Shown here piece by piece: positions 23,787-36,096 of a stretch of 64,000 bases of DNA (position 1 is the first letter of the stretch; every line of letters begins with the position of its first letter). The position numbers and the translations under genes were made by a program. This DNA is from Usnea hakonensis (lineage: Eukaryota; Ascomycota; Lecanoromycetes; Lecanorales; Parmeliaceae). The stretch lies in NCBI GenBank assembly GCA_013423325.1, contig BLJB01000039.1, positions 248,001-312,000 of the forward strand. Direction: 5' to 3'. A model generated the notes under the pieces. It was not told the DNA's origin and searched no databases. It saw nothing but the letters and a program-made list of their open reading frames with translations.

Positions 23787-25921
23787 TTACCCACTGCCAT
23801 TAAGATACTCCTCAGGAATCGTCGGCCAAGCATCCACTCCGTCCAGAATCGTCATCGCCATCCCACCCGTCAAATGCGTCTGGATATGGCAATGCAGATA
23901 AAAAGCTCCTGGATTCGTCACCTGGTACCGGAACGCGATCCACGCCGGCCCTTGGAGCACACTCGGCGTGTTGAAGCTGTCTCTCAGTGAAGGGGTCTCC
24001 AGATTGAAGCTACCGGGTATCACCTTCATCGCGTCGGCCACGCTGCTGTAGTTGAATGTGCCGGTACCGGCACCAATCAGGTAAGCCTTGGTGCTGTGCT
24101 TGTGCACAGGATGCGCTGGCTGAGCGGGAGCCGCGTCGTTGAGGACGACTTGTAAGACAATATCGACCCATGTACCGTTGATTGTACGAATAATCAAGGA
24201 AGGATCGTAGGCGTTGGGGTTTGATGTGGAGTTGGGGTTGAAGAGAAGGGGGGTTTGGTAATTTCCTAGGGTGTCGTATACGTTGCTACCGCTGAGGGAC
24301 CAGTTGTAATTTGCGCCTAGGCGGCCAAGTTTGAGGATGTGGGTTGCGTCGGCGGTGGGCGCGGGCTTATTGGCGGGATAAGGAACCAGAAGTGTTTCAT
24401 CAAGAGCAATCACAGAGGTACTAGTGTTTCCACCAGCATAATTTATATATGCAGTCGCATTTACCGTGCTATTGCTGGATGTAGTGGCGTTATACCCCTG
24501 GTACTTGCTGGTCGATGCATGGCTCGTGTGATTTGTGTAAGAGAGCTTTGCGTAACCAGAGATTATCTGATCTGCTCCTGAATTTGCGACGCGGATGGTG
24601 TAGTCTCCAGGAGGCTGGTCTAGCTTGATCATCGCGGAAAAGCGCTCGCCGTTGTACAAGAAGACCGTGTCGGCTAGCTGGGGCTCGATATATATACCGT
24701 CCACGGCATAGATCCACATGGGGTGAGAGTCAATGGAGAAGACCGGCGTCTTGATACTCATTGCGCTGACGATCTGTAGATTGAACCACTGATCAGCAGC
24801 GTCGACATAGAATGTCTCCATGCTGCCATTCGTAGGCGTGCAGCCATCATTGAAACCAGCAGGAACAAGGTTGATGTTGGAAGTGAAGTTCAATCCTTCG
24901 TCCAAAGCGGCTTTGGTGGGCGGCGTACACCTATCTAAATTCAATGGCTGCATTCGAAAGCAGGACCGGGGGATACGCACCCTCTATCGCTTACGGTTGA
25001 TCCATTAAGGAGATGCAACAAAGGCGGTGGAGTAAGGGCATTCAATACTTCCTGAGGCTGGCAATTGACAGCCCCCTTGCCATTGACCAGAAGACTGTCA
25101 ACACAGAACAGATCAAGGCCTGAAGACTCTTCGACAGCACGGTATTCTGAAGAGGTCAAATGGTCCCAGTCGGAGAGCAGAGCAAAGCGGGCTTTCTTTT
25201 CAGCATTCTTCATTGCAGCGATGCTGGAGCTGGTGCTGTTTGCAATGAGCCCAAAAGGTGAGGGCTGGCTTGATGGTGGCCTGGACCTTGTGTGAGATCA
25301 AATTACGCTGCTTACACTATGGTCTTACGTGATGAATATGGGTCCATAGAGACCATCTTGGATCTCTCCTTGCGCGTGGCCGTGGTACCTAAGGACATGT
25401 CAATTGATGATCTTGGTCTGATCGAGGCTAGGCTGTCAACATACCAGTAAGCACCATACTGAGTAGCGGTCCACTTGTAGGTGTAGCTTCCACCCTGGGG
25501 AATAGGTTTCTGGGAGACGCCCGGCGTTCCGTCTGACCATGGGGTATCTAACTGCCTGGTAGCGTATTTTGTCAGCGTCACTGTTCCAGACTTTCCTATT
25601 CTGTTCGAGCCTTGTCAACATACTCGATACCGTGGAAATGGACGGTTGAATCAAAAGGAAGATTGTTGTGAACGACAAACTTGAAGGGTCAGCTCTGTCA
25701 GTCTATGATTGGAGGAAGCGACTGACCTCCACATCGTCTCCATAATTCAAGTTCAGCTGCGGCCCGGGAAATTGGCCGTTACTCAGAATCACATATCGAG
25801 ATTGACCATCAGGGGCTCTGACTTCCCAAGTCAGATTGAGGTCAAAGAGGACGTGAGCGCAAAGAGAGAGCGGCGTATATGCCAAAAGGCATAAAGCGAA
25901 AAAGGTGCTATACAGAAACAT
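23787..25921 (-). CDS. Secreted laccase-type multicopper oxidase
   Basis: Six exons (25727-25921, 25624-25679, 25445-25555, 25329-25388, 24995-25280, 23787-24947) give 622 residues. The signal peptide is MFLYSTFFALCLLAYTPLSLC. All four copper motifs are present: HFHG (residues 79-82), WYHGHA, HPVHKHS and HCHIQTHLTGGM. The residue at the axial T1 position is methionine, which usually goes with a lower redox potential than leucine or phenylalanine. Many N-glycosylation sequons fill the middle (a Thr/Ser/Asn-rich part around NATTSSNSTVNATAY). Multicopper oxidases of this type oxidise phenols or pigment precursors with reduction of O2 to water; the substrate is unknown. Introns are 47-68 bp. The acceptor at 25281 (CAG) is preferred over a nearby AAG. 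It lies 2 kb from the Ayg1-like gene, same strand. Confidence 0.9.
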
Positions 25922-27952
25922 TGTTGGATTGTCTAAGAAGCCCAATTGAGAAAACAGGAAAATGGACAAAGGGACAGGTGGAGGAAAAGGAGAGAAAACG
26001 ACAAGCAGATGCAGTCAAAGGCATTAATAGATACTCCTCCATAGCTTGTACTGTGGCAATACCGAGAATGCTTATCACGGAGATTGAAGGTCATTTAACA
26101 CGTAGTCTTACAGGCCTCCTTGGATGCTTGGGACAGGGAACGGCATGATGTGGATGCATTCAGGGTTTCAGGAAAGAGGTTGAGTCGGAGAAGCTTGAGG
26201 AATGAGGAAGTAGTGAGTCTGATCCTAAAGGGAGGCTGGACGCATCATTAGCAGCAGATTAGGTTCAGTAGACGCAGATTGAGTCTACAACATGAAAAGG
26301 GAGAGCCAGGGATTGCGCAAAGAGGGTGAATCTCGTCGACCGAGAAGTGCATTGAAAGTGACCGAGGCAGGTCTTGAGTATTTTTAGGAGTGAGCACAAG
26401 ATGCAGGGAGAAGGTAAGGGATGCCACGTGATGATTGAGAGGAGTCAATTGGATCCAGTAGTACTTTACTCTATCACGGATTTCTGATTTGGATACTTTC
26501 ACAAGATACCTATGTCCAGGTCCGAGTAACCACATAGAACATGTCGAATTGCCTTAATTTATGCAACAGATGATGTGATGTCATTACTTTCCTTGTCTGT
26601 ACATGGTCAAAAAGCTTGAATTGTCTTATGTAATCAATAACCCCGGTCACCGGACTTATCTCCGGATCGTCTTCAGAAGAAGAAGAAAAACGCGACAATA
26701 ATGTACAACTGTTGTACCTACAGTAGTCTGCGGAAGGAATTCTGGAATTCTAGGCCTCAACTCTCCGACTTGCTGCAAGCTCAGCTGACAGGTCGTGATG
26801 GCCCACTCAACTACGCAACCAGCTTACCCATTGGATTTGTGGAGGTGGTGTGAAACGGACAACGGGGACTTCGTCTTCACAGGCCAACGCCTTTTGTGTA
26901 CGGCCGACAGGATTTCGCTGCTATCATTCTTCATACCGCTCCTCCAAGAAGAAGTCATGACGTGTGCTTACCTTGAACGGTGAGCTCTTGACACGCATAA
27001 TGGTTACAATCTACAACGCCACTGGACGACGCGCCGTTCAACGATCTCGGAAAATATCAATCGAATCTCACCGAGAGGCTCAATCACTAGTGTCAGCTTG
27101 CGGCATATGTGCAAGTTCAGGCCGCTAGAGCTATTGACCGTGCGAATACGAACGACGCATATGAGGGGATCAAGCCCTATTAAGATCGAGAATTAGACTG
27201 CCTACCCTACTCCTACTGACACGGTCTGCAAGCTACGGTTGCCAGGCTCTCGGGACCCTTCTGGGCCACCTGTCATGCTTACTTTTTTTCCCATGTGCTC
27301 TGCGATATGACGTCAGTTGGTTGTCCCAAGATCGTGGCATCATCCATCTCAGTCTTCTCTGCGAGTCTCAGTCTCTTTGTAACGGATTCCAAATATCTAC
27401 CTCCTACCATCAACGGACATTCCGTCTGTCAATCAGTCACACCCCCTTCTCCCTCCCCCAATCCCATACTCATCTCCCCATCCATCCATCTCATCCCTCG
27501 CCTCCATCACCATAATGCCCCCTCCGGTGGGATGGGTGTTCGGTGTTCGGGGAGGGAGTGGGTGAGTGAGGGAGTAAGGGAAATGAGAGAATGAGGGAAA
27601 GGAGAAGGAGGTAAGCGAGCTAAGCTGGTGATTTGAGAAGCTTGTGTTAGGGAAAGGTTGGTTTAGAGAAGAAAAAGAAAGAAGATGAGCTGCGCCACTC
27701 AACCCTTGCAAAAGCGTCCCCCAAATGTTCAAGCGGGAAGGAGGTAATTGAGTATCTTTCAAAACTCCTTTACCCATGATATGTAAAGTAAGTAAGCAAA
27801 TCCATAAAGGAGCGGCTGATTACAATGAACAACAATGATGAGTAACCCCCCCTCCCCATCCCAACCATCTCTCCCAAGCACTCCCCCCCCCCTGCTCTCC
27901 CCATCTCACCCCCTTCCCCAGCCTTCCTCATCTCTCCACCCCCTTCCCAAAA
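25922..27952. other. Intergenic, promoter of the multicopper oxidase plus C/T-rich low-complexity DNA
   Basis: No gene is supported. A 60-codon frame at 26798-26983 has no family features. From about 27420 to 27950 the DNA is C/T-rich and simple, so the long minus- and plus-strand frames there are compositional. The last 300 bp follow the Ayg1-like stop and should hold its 3' UTR. Confidence 0.5.
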
Positions 27953-29557
27953 TCACCCATGCCCATTCACAACCACCGCCTCCTCTCTTCCCAGAAGTTC
28001 TTCGATCCATTTCAGAATGATGCCTCCGGCGGCTGGTTCCCCCATGTGCATTGCGTTTGGAATGAAGCTGCAATATTGGGTGTGTCAGAGTGCATAGCTA
28101 GGTATAGGGAATACATAGACAAGGAGAGGGGATAATAGTGCCTGGGGATGAGAGGGTAGAGGAGCGGAGAGAGGAGGAGATATACCGCGCTTCTTTGACA
28201 CTGCCGTGTTGCAATGGTAGGAAGGAGTCCTCGATGGGGAAGATCTCGTCGTGCGTGCCCTGGTTGCGGGGTGGTTAGAACTGGGGGTTAGACTCTAAGG
28301 GAGAGAAAGAGGGAGGGGGGGGGGATCATACGTTGACAAGCAACAATCTAGCACAAGGCTTATCCAGAATACCGTTCTCTAACAACGAGAATTTCCTCTT
28401 CCCATCCCTCTTCAACTCCTCAACATCCTCACACCCAAACTTCTCAGCCAAACACTCCGCAAGACTATGGCGCACATCCCATCAACACTGATACCCTCTC
28501 CTCAAACGCAAATCCCAAAGACGGTACTCACTCAAACGGATACTCCAACCCATCAACCCTATCCAACCACTCAGCCTCAAACATCCGATGGCACCCCCCA
28601 CCCTGACCCACCACGCCCGTCAATCTCCCCCTATGCGTATGCGCAATCCTCATCGCATAATACCCCCCCGTACTCAGCCCCCACGCCACCCTCCTCTTCC
28701 CATCCAACTCCTCCCTCCCATCCATCCAATCAAGCAGCGACGACCACAACCGATCCGGTGCCGTAGCATCGTTCCGTAGAGCAGGACAATCGCCCGTCCC
28801 TGGTATCTCGACACCAATCGTCCCCCACCCACGAGCGAGATGGTTGTTAGACGCATGCGTCATTTCGGTCCTGTAGCCGTCCAGACCGAAGATTTGGATG
28901 ATACATGGGACAGGGTTGCTTGGTGAGGCGGTTTCGGGGAGTCGCATGTAGATGGGTATGGTGGCGCCCTCGCCTTCGATGCGATGCGTGTGCGGGACTT
29001 CCACGTCGGTGAATGTGCCGGGGAGGAGCTCCGCGCCTTTTACGTATGCGCCTTTGTTGAGGGTCCATGCTTCCTTTTGCTTTGGGGAGCGTGGGATCGG
29101 GAAGCGGGCGATGCGGTATAGAGCCGCGGCGCGCAGGTAGAGGTCTGATGCTAGGGGGAGATGGTCCAGTTTCTTGGCGACTTGGGCGCATTGTTCGAGG
29201 GTTGAGGCGGTGTGTAAGAAGGGAGCGGCGTAAGCGTCAAAGTCGTAGGGTGGGCAGATATTGCTCTACGACATGGCAGTTTTAGATTGATTGCGTACCG
29301 TGGAGACAGATAGGAGAGAGGACGAACTTCGATTAGTTTGGTAAAGACGGGCTCAAAGTCTTCCAGCTTGCCGTCCCAGAAAGGATAGATTCCTATCGAG
29401 CACTTGCAGTTGACACTCACACTCAGCATCCTGCCATTGCCCTACTTTGCAGCGCTATACAGCTTACCGGTTTCCTCCATTTGGTCTCCCACAATGCCTT
29501 GATTGATTCATGATGTGGGGCTACCTTATTGATGCGATCGCCTATAGAGAAAGTCAT
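27953..29557 (-). CDS. ayg1-like: Ayg1-family polyketide-shortening hydrolase
   Basis: Six exons (29468-29557, 29328-29402, 28532-29265, 28332-28464, 28186-28259, 27953-28067) give 406 residues. It aligns end to end with Aspergillus Ayg1, which cuts the heptaketide YWA1 to 1,3,6,8-tetrahydroxynaphthalene in DHN-melanin synthesis. Matching stretches: IKALWETKW near the N-terminus, CSIGIYPFWDGKLEDFEP, EVPHTHRIEGEGATIPIYM, VEIPGTGDCPA, APDRLWSSLLDW, and FSLLENGILDKPCARLLLV. The catalytic triad is complete: Ser253 in GLSTGG, Asp348 in GTHDEIFPIED and His376 in NAMHMG. The donor of intron 2 is GTTCGT, a weak form, but phase and homology support it. The enzyme is probably cytosolic or endosome-associated; no signal peptide. 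Whether the substrate is a naphthopyrone or another polyketide cannot be read from sequence. No polyketide synthase is in the window. Confidence 0.92.
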
Positions 29558-30390
29558 TCTGTCAATCAATCAAAAACAAATGCGCTGATAAGGCGTTAAC
29601 ATAGTTCTCTGCGCAAAGGAAATGTTCTGAGCATATGTAAACATGTCAATCCACAGTACGTAGTTGTAGAAAGGTCGGCGTGAGAGCTTCTCCGAGAGCA
29701 GAGGGACTTTTGAATGCATGCTTCGGTCACCGCGCGTCATTCCGAAAACAAGGTAACCAATGGAAATACCAGGCATTAAGAAGTCGACATTGAACAATTA
29801 CCAATGCGCGTATCCGGCACTGACAGATTGACCAAAAATGATGGGATCCACAATGAGAAGGTGTAATAACAAAGCACAGAATGCAAAAGCGCTTCCTTTC
29901 GCGGGAGATAATGCAAGGTTCCCCGTTCAAGCCTAGCGCTTAGCGACCTTTGAGCGCGACAGTTGGCTACCTTACCTTCACATAGTCTCAGAGGCCCTTT
30001 TGGGTTAGTGCCATGATGACCTTGCTTCATAAGTAGTTGCCATTCGTCTGTCAAGACGAGCAAAAGGATATAGGAAAGGACAAGCGACGAGGGCCCCATG
30101 AGCAGAAAAAAAAACTTAGCACCCAGGCATTCAATATCGATAATAAGCAACTGACCATGATACCTAGAAGGGCAAAAAGAATTGGCGAAGACTCGTTTTG
30201 CTCTTGCGGCGCTGCAGGTAGGCACGAGGTGGAGGCAATCAGCTAAGTCCGTCATTTGAAGAAGGGTATTTATCCCATCCATAAAGCAGCATTGATCGAC
30301 TTCGAGGCTACTTACTCTAGCCCTGTCTCGCCTCCCATAGCCCCATGCTGGTATGGCTTTTCTCCATTCCCCACGCGGAGTTGGTCGCAA
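29558..30390 (-). pseudogene. Possible remnant of a membrane protein gene upstream of the Ayg1-like gene
   Basis: Several hydrophobic, coding-like pieces occur on the minus strand in different frames: about 30058-30110 (SSLVLSYILLLVLTDEW), about 29805-29915 (FAFCALLLHLLIVDPIIFGQ) and about 29610-29740 (LLSEKLSRRPFYNYVLWIDM). They could be exons of a multi-pass protein, but I could not join them in one frame without crossing stops. The region must also contain the Ayg1-like promoter. Confidence is low; chance hydrophobic frames are the alternative. Confidence 0.25.
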
Positions 30391-31468
30391 GCCCAGATCC
30401 TTTCAATGAAGAGCCTTGCTACAGAGACACTTGTTCTACTCTTGGGTCCACGGCTATCAAAGACATGCAGTTTCGGAAAAGCCACAGTACCACTCGCTCT
30501 TTGTCTTGCAGACATGGCTCAACTAGAGCTTGGGATGACACAGTCTCCTGATCCATCACCTCTGTCATGACTCGGCACTCGACATTGTCGCTTTGCCAAT
30601 ACCAATTTGCCCCTAGTGAATCACTACCCCATCGATTTCATCTTTGAACTTTCGGTGGCGTGAGACGTCTAACACAAGTCTTCCGAGGCTTCCACTTCTC
30701 AAATGCTGCATTTATGATCCATCGAAGATCCACTGTTCATCGAAGATCCACTGTGTCACGACCCATGCGTCTGCATGTTTTGAATTCCTACCAAATTATG
30801 ATTGAGTAAACAAATGAATTCTTTCTTTTCAACTCTGGCGTAAACAAACAAACAGACCCTACCCCCCACAAGTGCCAGTATTTCTAATCAGAATTTTACA
30901 AATGGCTCGATATTTGAGCAGAGAGTCTAGTAAATGTAATAATACTGAAACAAGCGGAGCTAAGGAGGAGAGAAAACGTAAAAGCGAAGAACATTGCAAA
31001 ATGGCAGCGCTAGAGAGGGCAGGAGGGGTGCACGAAAGGCGAAAGGTGACTTGAATTTATCTGATAACTGGGTCTTGGGATGGTTTTGCGATCGGGAGTT
31101 GGTGGAGTGTCACAGTGGTTGCCTGAGATAAAAATATATCTAGGGAAAAGGCCATAGTCAAAGCCGATTTCTGCATGCTGTTTGTGGCGATCTATGTCTG
31201 CTCTAATAAGCACGTATGACAGTCCCCAGTACCGATCCTTTAGCATTAAAGCAAGAGCTATTGTCCTGCTGCGTCTGCAATTACCTATCGCTGGCTTCGT
31301 ACAAACGCTGGTGTATTCTTTTCGCCCTCTTGGATGATGCTAACTCTTTTGCCCTCTTTTGTCCTCTTTTGTGACGCACCTCAGGTTGTCTTTCCGATTA
31401 TGTTCAACACCATACAGACGAGATCCTGATGTCCTGCCGTATTCATCTATTTTCGATGCCAAGTGAGA
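30391..31468. other. Intergenic, with a tandem 18-base duplication
   Basis: About 1.1 kb without a supported gene. An 18-base unit ending GATCCACTGT is present twice in tandem at about 30720-30755. The final part is the 3' flank of the CCCH gene; a run of CCTCTTTTG-like units lies near 31340-31370. Confidence 0.5.
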
Positions 31469-33190
31469 TTAATGTCGAGGTCGGTAGCTGTCATAAGGAC
31501 TGTCTCCAGGTCGCAGCTTCATATCCTGATACACTTTAGGTTGGGTAGGCGCACCCTTTTCCTCTTTGACACTCTTTGACCCGTTATCCAACCCTCTGAT
31601 TGACATACCTTGATCCTGACCATGATCGGCGTCCCCAGAAGATCGCCCATGCTTGCTCCTGAAGCCCTGCCCGGGGTGACGAGGATCATATTCTTCGTCT
31701 GCACCATCTGCGCCCATAGGCGGAGCATAGAAACCATTCTTCTGTGCCTTGTACTTGTAACTTGGCGGAGGTCTAGCTACATCGCCCGTATGATAATGGG
31801 CGTGAAGGCAATCACGCTCGTCTTTCAAGCAGTAACCTTGGGTAGCCCAATAAAAGCATGTAAGACTTTTAGCAGGGAGGGAGTTTGGTCGCCAATAGCC
31901 TCCATCCGGTGAATTGCCTCTGACGGCAGGAGTCAGATGTGGGTTGTGTGGGCTGGATTGCTTTAGCGCTTCCTTTTTGACGCTTACTGACGTAGTGACA
32001 GGGGACTGTTTGGAACACTGAGCCAGTAGAGCGTCCGTCATGTCAGTAGACTTTTGGGATCGTTCCTCGGTTTGCGGGTTGGTCTTGGACGCAGGAGGCA
32101 TACTACCGGCCGATCTACCCGAAGCTTTATCAGTGGCACGCTGCAGTGCTTCGCGCTGCTTCTGTAAACGCAGACTTAGTCGCTCCTCCTCTTCACGCAT
32201 CTCTTGCTTAGTAGGCTCGCGCACTCCGTTCTCTTCGCGACGGCGCACTCTACGTTCGGCGCCATCGGCGTCATGGTCTCGAGGAAAAGTCTCCGAACGC
32301 TTTCGCTTTTCTCCTGAATGAACCAGCTCACTGGCCGCGCCATTTTCAATCTTTGGGCTTTGTCTAACTGATTTGGTAGGAGTCTGTGCCACATCAGGTT
32401 TTGGTGGACCCGGATGTGCCGAAGCGCTAGTAGGACTCAAGATTTGCTGATTCTGAGAAAGCCATTTTGCGGCTTCATCTTCATCCAAGGCCTTTGCAGG
32501 GACTGCACCTTTCAGTGTTAGATTTGGCAGCTTACTAGCTGGCTTTTGCGCAGCTGTATGGCTCTCTTTGGTGCCATTGATGCTTGGCTTGGAATTACCC
32601 TCCACAGCCTTTGCTGGTTCATGACTGGCCTTATCAAGTTTGAGGCAAAACCTCTTTCCTTTCTCCAGCTCATCGGACTTCAGACATTTGCAAGGCCTAA
32701 AGCCGGCGAAGGAACAAAAAATGGTAAGCCACTCTGGATGCTCTGCCATACTGATGACACTGAGATGCTTGATATCGCGACCCAGACAATACTTCTGCAC
32801 GTATCTGAGGAGAGTTGCTAACAATTGAATATCAAGCATATGATCTCCTGTATGCTGGTACAGCGTCTCAATCTTTGCATCTATGACCATTCGGCCCGAC
32901 TCCTCCTCCGATTCCAAAGCAATTAGTAGGGTGCAGGCACCCACCAGGGATGGGTCTTGAACATTAGAAGGACTTAGATTAGGAGTCCCTGGGATGGATC
33001 AGTATTCTTCTTTCAAAGGGAGTGGTCAGAAGCAACCTAGGGAGTTTGCCAGTAGTTCGATCGCGTGGACTGGGCCACTCGCTCCCTTGCTTTCCTGAAC
33101 CCTCACGAATACATAAGGCCCAAGAGGTTCCAGACCTTCATTCTGCGATGAGGATCTTGGCATCACGCACGCTATGCTAGCTGGTGGCAT
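31469..33190 (-). CDS. CCCH zinc-finger protein
   Basis: Two exons (33037-33190 and 31469-32988) joined across a 48 bp intron (GTTGCT donor) give 557 residues. One C-x8-C-x6-C-x3-H finger sits near residue 440 within LTCFYWATQGYCLKDERDC, a class usually binding RNA. The N-terminal 160 residues look folded (a hydrophobic, mixed helix/strand pattern around LLIALESEEESGRMVIDAKI, then LLRYVQKYCLGRDIKHLSVI). The middle is a long charged, disordered linker with a basic KRKRS patch (possible nuclear signal) and an E/R-rich coiled-coil-like stretch (EEEERLSLRLQKQREALQ). The C-terminus is glycine/aspartate-rich. A role in RNA or chromatin is inferred only from the finger. Start ATG 33190 fits the phase. 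Confidence 0.75.
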
Positions 33191-34359
33191 GTTCTTCAAA
33201 TAATTCGTGTACCTGTGGCGTAAGGAACAGTCCCGTTCACGAAGATTAATATGTCCGATTTGCTATGTGAGACTTTGAAGTATCTGACGGCGGTAAGATT
33301 TCAAGATCATGGGAGGCAGCAAAGACTATGTTATCAGCCAACCGCTAGAGTTTAGGCGGGACTGGCTGGGAAGTAAAGGCGGATTTAAAATACTATCTTT
33401 CGGTGTGGTAATCTTTACTATAAGCCGCAATCTAGAAACTTCCAGTTTCGGAAGCGATGGTAGATAGATTGTCTCTGTTGAGTGGGGAAGTAGCCCTACT
33501 TGGATGCAGCAACCTGCAGAATTTCATTCAGGGAGTGTGGATACGTCGTATGCTGTAAGCGTTGTTTGTTCGATAGACCAAAACCCTTGTTCGATGGAGA
33601 GGGTCTTGCAAATTGGGAAGCCCCCCTTCGTTGGGTGCAGAGACCGGTAGACCTTTTGTTAGAGAGTGCCGATATATGGCCAAGATATGTTGCAGAGACG
33701 TTGGTCTTGTATTAAAGACTCCTTAAAGACAGCGGTCAGGAAGCTGCCAGCTATATCCGCTTTACCTTGTGCTGTTATTCACCGGTTTCGACTGCTCGTT
33801 TCCGTTGATGACACCTGTTTATCTTCACCAGTGTACGTGTGAATAACCACTTTTTCCATTCCTTAGCACGGCCTTGATTCGATTCACGGTTCAACTTCAC
33901 CTCGACCTATGGTCGAATGGGAAAGTTTGGATTGGGGGGAACAGTTTTTCAAGTCCATATGGATGTAAGGTTGAGGTAAGGAGTGCAAGTGGGGCAAGTT
34001 GAGCAGCTCTACCTTAGGGCTGAGTTCGGATTTCCTGACCCGAGCCAAGCCGTTTCGCTGGCACCAATCAGACGCAGTCCTATCACAATTCTACGCTTAT
34101 ATTATTGATACGCTAAGGCCTCAAATTACTGGCTCCAGCCTACAGGGTAGTACAGACTAAAGTACATGCTACTACTGGAAGTACGAGAGCACAAGAAGCA
34201 CCCTTTGGCGATCATTACTGATCAACAGGAATGACTGTGAATCGGCCAAGCTCAAAGCCACGCAATTACTGCTGGACAACTTCTTGATGGTCAGTAATGA
34301 AACTCAGTACTCAGCAGTCCAAAACGGGGTTTGGTAGAGACTTAAGAGGTATGCAGTCG
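33191..34359. other. Intergenic, nothing recognised
   Basis: About 1.2 kb between the CCCH gene start and the Sam50 3' end. No gene-like frame, RNA gene or repeat was recognised. It presumably carries the CCCH promoter and leader and the Sam50 3' UTR. Confidence 0.5.
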
Positions 34360-36096
34360 TTACAGCATGTTGATTCCAATACCGAACTGCAACCCTTTCC
34401 TGCCATCTTCGCCTTTCCTCAACACCAGAGGGAGGGAAAAATTGAGCTCGAATCTCGCAACAGGATGTGCATATACCAAGCCGACGCCAGCAGCCAAGCT
34501 AGGTAAGCCGTTGCCCAACTCAGCTATCGTAGATGACAACGTCCGTCTTACTCGCTCCCCATCGGTACCGTCGCTCTCAGGCTTCTTTAATGCGAGCAAT
34601 CGTCCACCATTGGCAAACATTTGCAACCGGAATGGTTTGTCTTTGCCCACGCGCGGTATTGGTAAGAGCAGATTCGCGCTGGCAGCCGCATAGACATCAC
34701 CGCCAAGTGCGTCATTGCCGTCTCGAGGACCTAGACCAGATAGTCGAAAGCCTCTGACGTCCGTCGGTCCACCGAGCTGAAATCGATCATTGATGCGAGA
34801 CGGCTTTGACTCGGACTCTGTACCCAGAGGCAGTGGGTAGAGAAGTCCAGCTCGTAAGCCGGTAGTCAGGGAAATTCCCGTTTCGCCGTGGATCCCAGGT
34901 ATGGGAACAGGTAGAGCACCTTGCGCTTCAATTTCTGCCCTGCCGAAGGCAACATCACCTTGGAGTGGCCCCCATCCCGCCAGCTCCAGCGTCGATTTGT
35001 TGAAATATCCTCTCGTAGGAAGTTGTGGATTGTCCCGTCGATCCTTCACCCAAGTGTGCATCAAGCTACTTTTGACACTGTCCCCTGCGTCACCTCGAAT
35101 CGTAGGCGAGGCATTGCTGGCCAGACCAGTGATCTGTCTCCAAACCCCATTGTAGCCCAGTTCATGCCTTCCTCCACCCAGTGTCATCCATCTTAGCTTC
35201 GTCCAACCGCCTTTTAGCACTTCTTCGTGGCTTGACCAGGGTTTTTGAGTCGAGCTAGCGAGACCACCAAATTCCCATCGAAGATCGGGGTTGCTTAGTA
35301 TAGGAGTTTCGAAGCTGGCTTGGTATGCTGATCGTGTCCGTGTGCCGAACGAAGCGTTGACATTCAAGCTTTCAGCACCGCCAAAGATATTACGAGCAAG
35401 ACCATGGACGTAGGCAGATCCTTCAGCATTCCCAACGTCGGTACCTGTTTTGAGCTTGAACCGTGATTTCTCCACGACGGAGAGGTATATGTCAACGTCT
35501 GTAGGTGTTGTCGAGGGATCGGTTTTAGAAGGTCTGTCAATATAAAGGGATATGGGTTCATGAAAAATGTCTGCCACAACTATGAGCTGAGGAACCCAAT
35601 TGAAGACCATGGGAAGTACCGAGTTTATGAAGCTTGTCCGCCCCAATTGAGACCTCTCGGATAGCTTCAGCTAGAGTATAAGGGCGGCCTAGGTTGGCAC
35701 TGATGATTGGATTGAAGATACGTTCAAGAAAACTTCTCCGTGTGTTCTTTGCATTGAGGATGCGTATCGATGATATAGTAGTAGGTAACGTAGAGTTGTC
35801 TTGAATCTGGCTGATAAATTAGCACCCAATGTACTACGTTGCCAAATACTCTGTAAAAATGACACAGGAGAAATCAGAAACGTGCCAGCTCTCCCAGCCG
35901 CTGCTGAGCCTTCTCAAATTGTGCTAATTCCCTCTCATTTGCACGTTTAGTCTTGTCCTCTTGCAGCTTTGGATCCACGCCCTTTTTGAGCTTGTCGAAG
36001 ATCTGAACAACACGGAGGATCAGTATCAGGATCTGTTTTAGTTTTCATTTTCACGTTGGCACTCACATCATCTCCGGAGTCCAATGGATCTGCCAT
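34360..36096 (-). CDS. sam50: Sam50/Tob55, mitochondrial outer-membrane beta-barrel assembly protein
   Basis: Four exons (36067-36096, 35886-36002, 35620-35806, 34360-35570) give 514 residues, the normal Sam50 length. Sam50 is the Omp85-family core of the SAM complex and inserts beta-barrel proteins such as Tom40 and porin into the mitochondrial outer membrane. N-terminal signatures are MADPLDSGDD and IFDKLKKGVDPK, followed by the single POTRA region (TLPTTISSIRILNAKNTRRS...). The barrel part shows the Omp85 motif within FQLGGPTDVRGFRLSGLGPR and the C-terminal strand FGIGINML. The intron at 35807-35885 has no usable GT donor; a GC donor (GCACGT) gives exact register with relatives (GEL|IQDNSTLP). 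Other introns are 49 and 64 bp. It is divergent from Ubc6. Confidence 0.95.
35807..35885 (-). other. Probable GC-AG intron in sam50
   Basis: The only GT near the exon end (GTTTCT, one base later in phase) puts the next conserved exon out of frame. Using GCACGT as donor and CCAG as acceptor removes 79 bp and restores the expected spacing of the POTRA region. Confidence 0.65.

Noticed and set aside
27433..27777. 114-codon minus-strand frame
   Set aside because: Simple C/T-rich DNA; repetitive Ser/Pro/Leu content.
29557..29797. Frame upstream as an N-terminal extension of the Ayg1-like protein
   Set aside because: The ATG at 29557 already aligns with the Ayg1 start, and the upstream frame ends in a stop before it.
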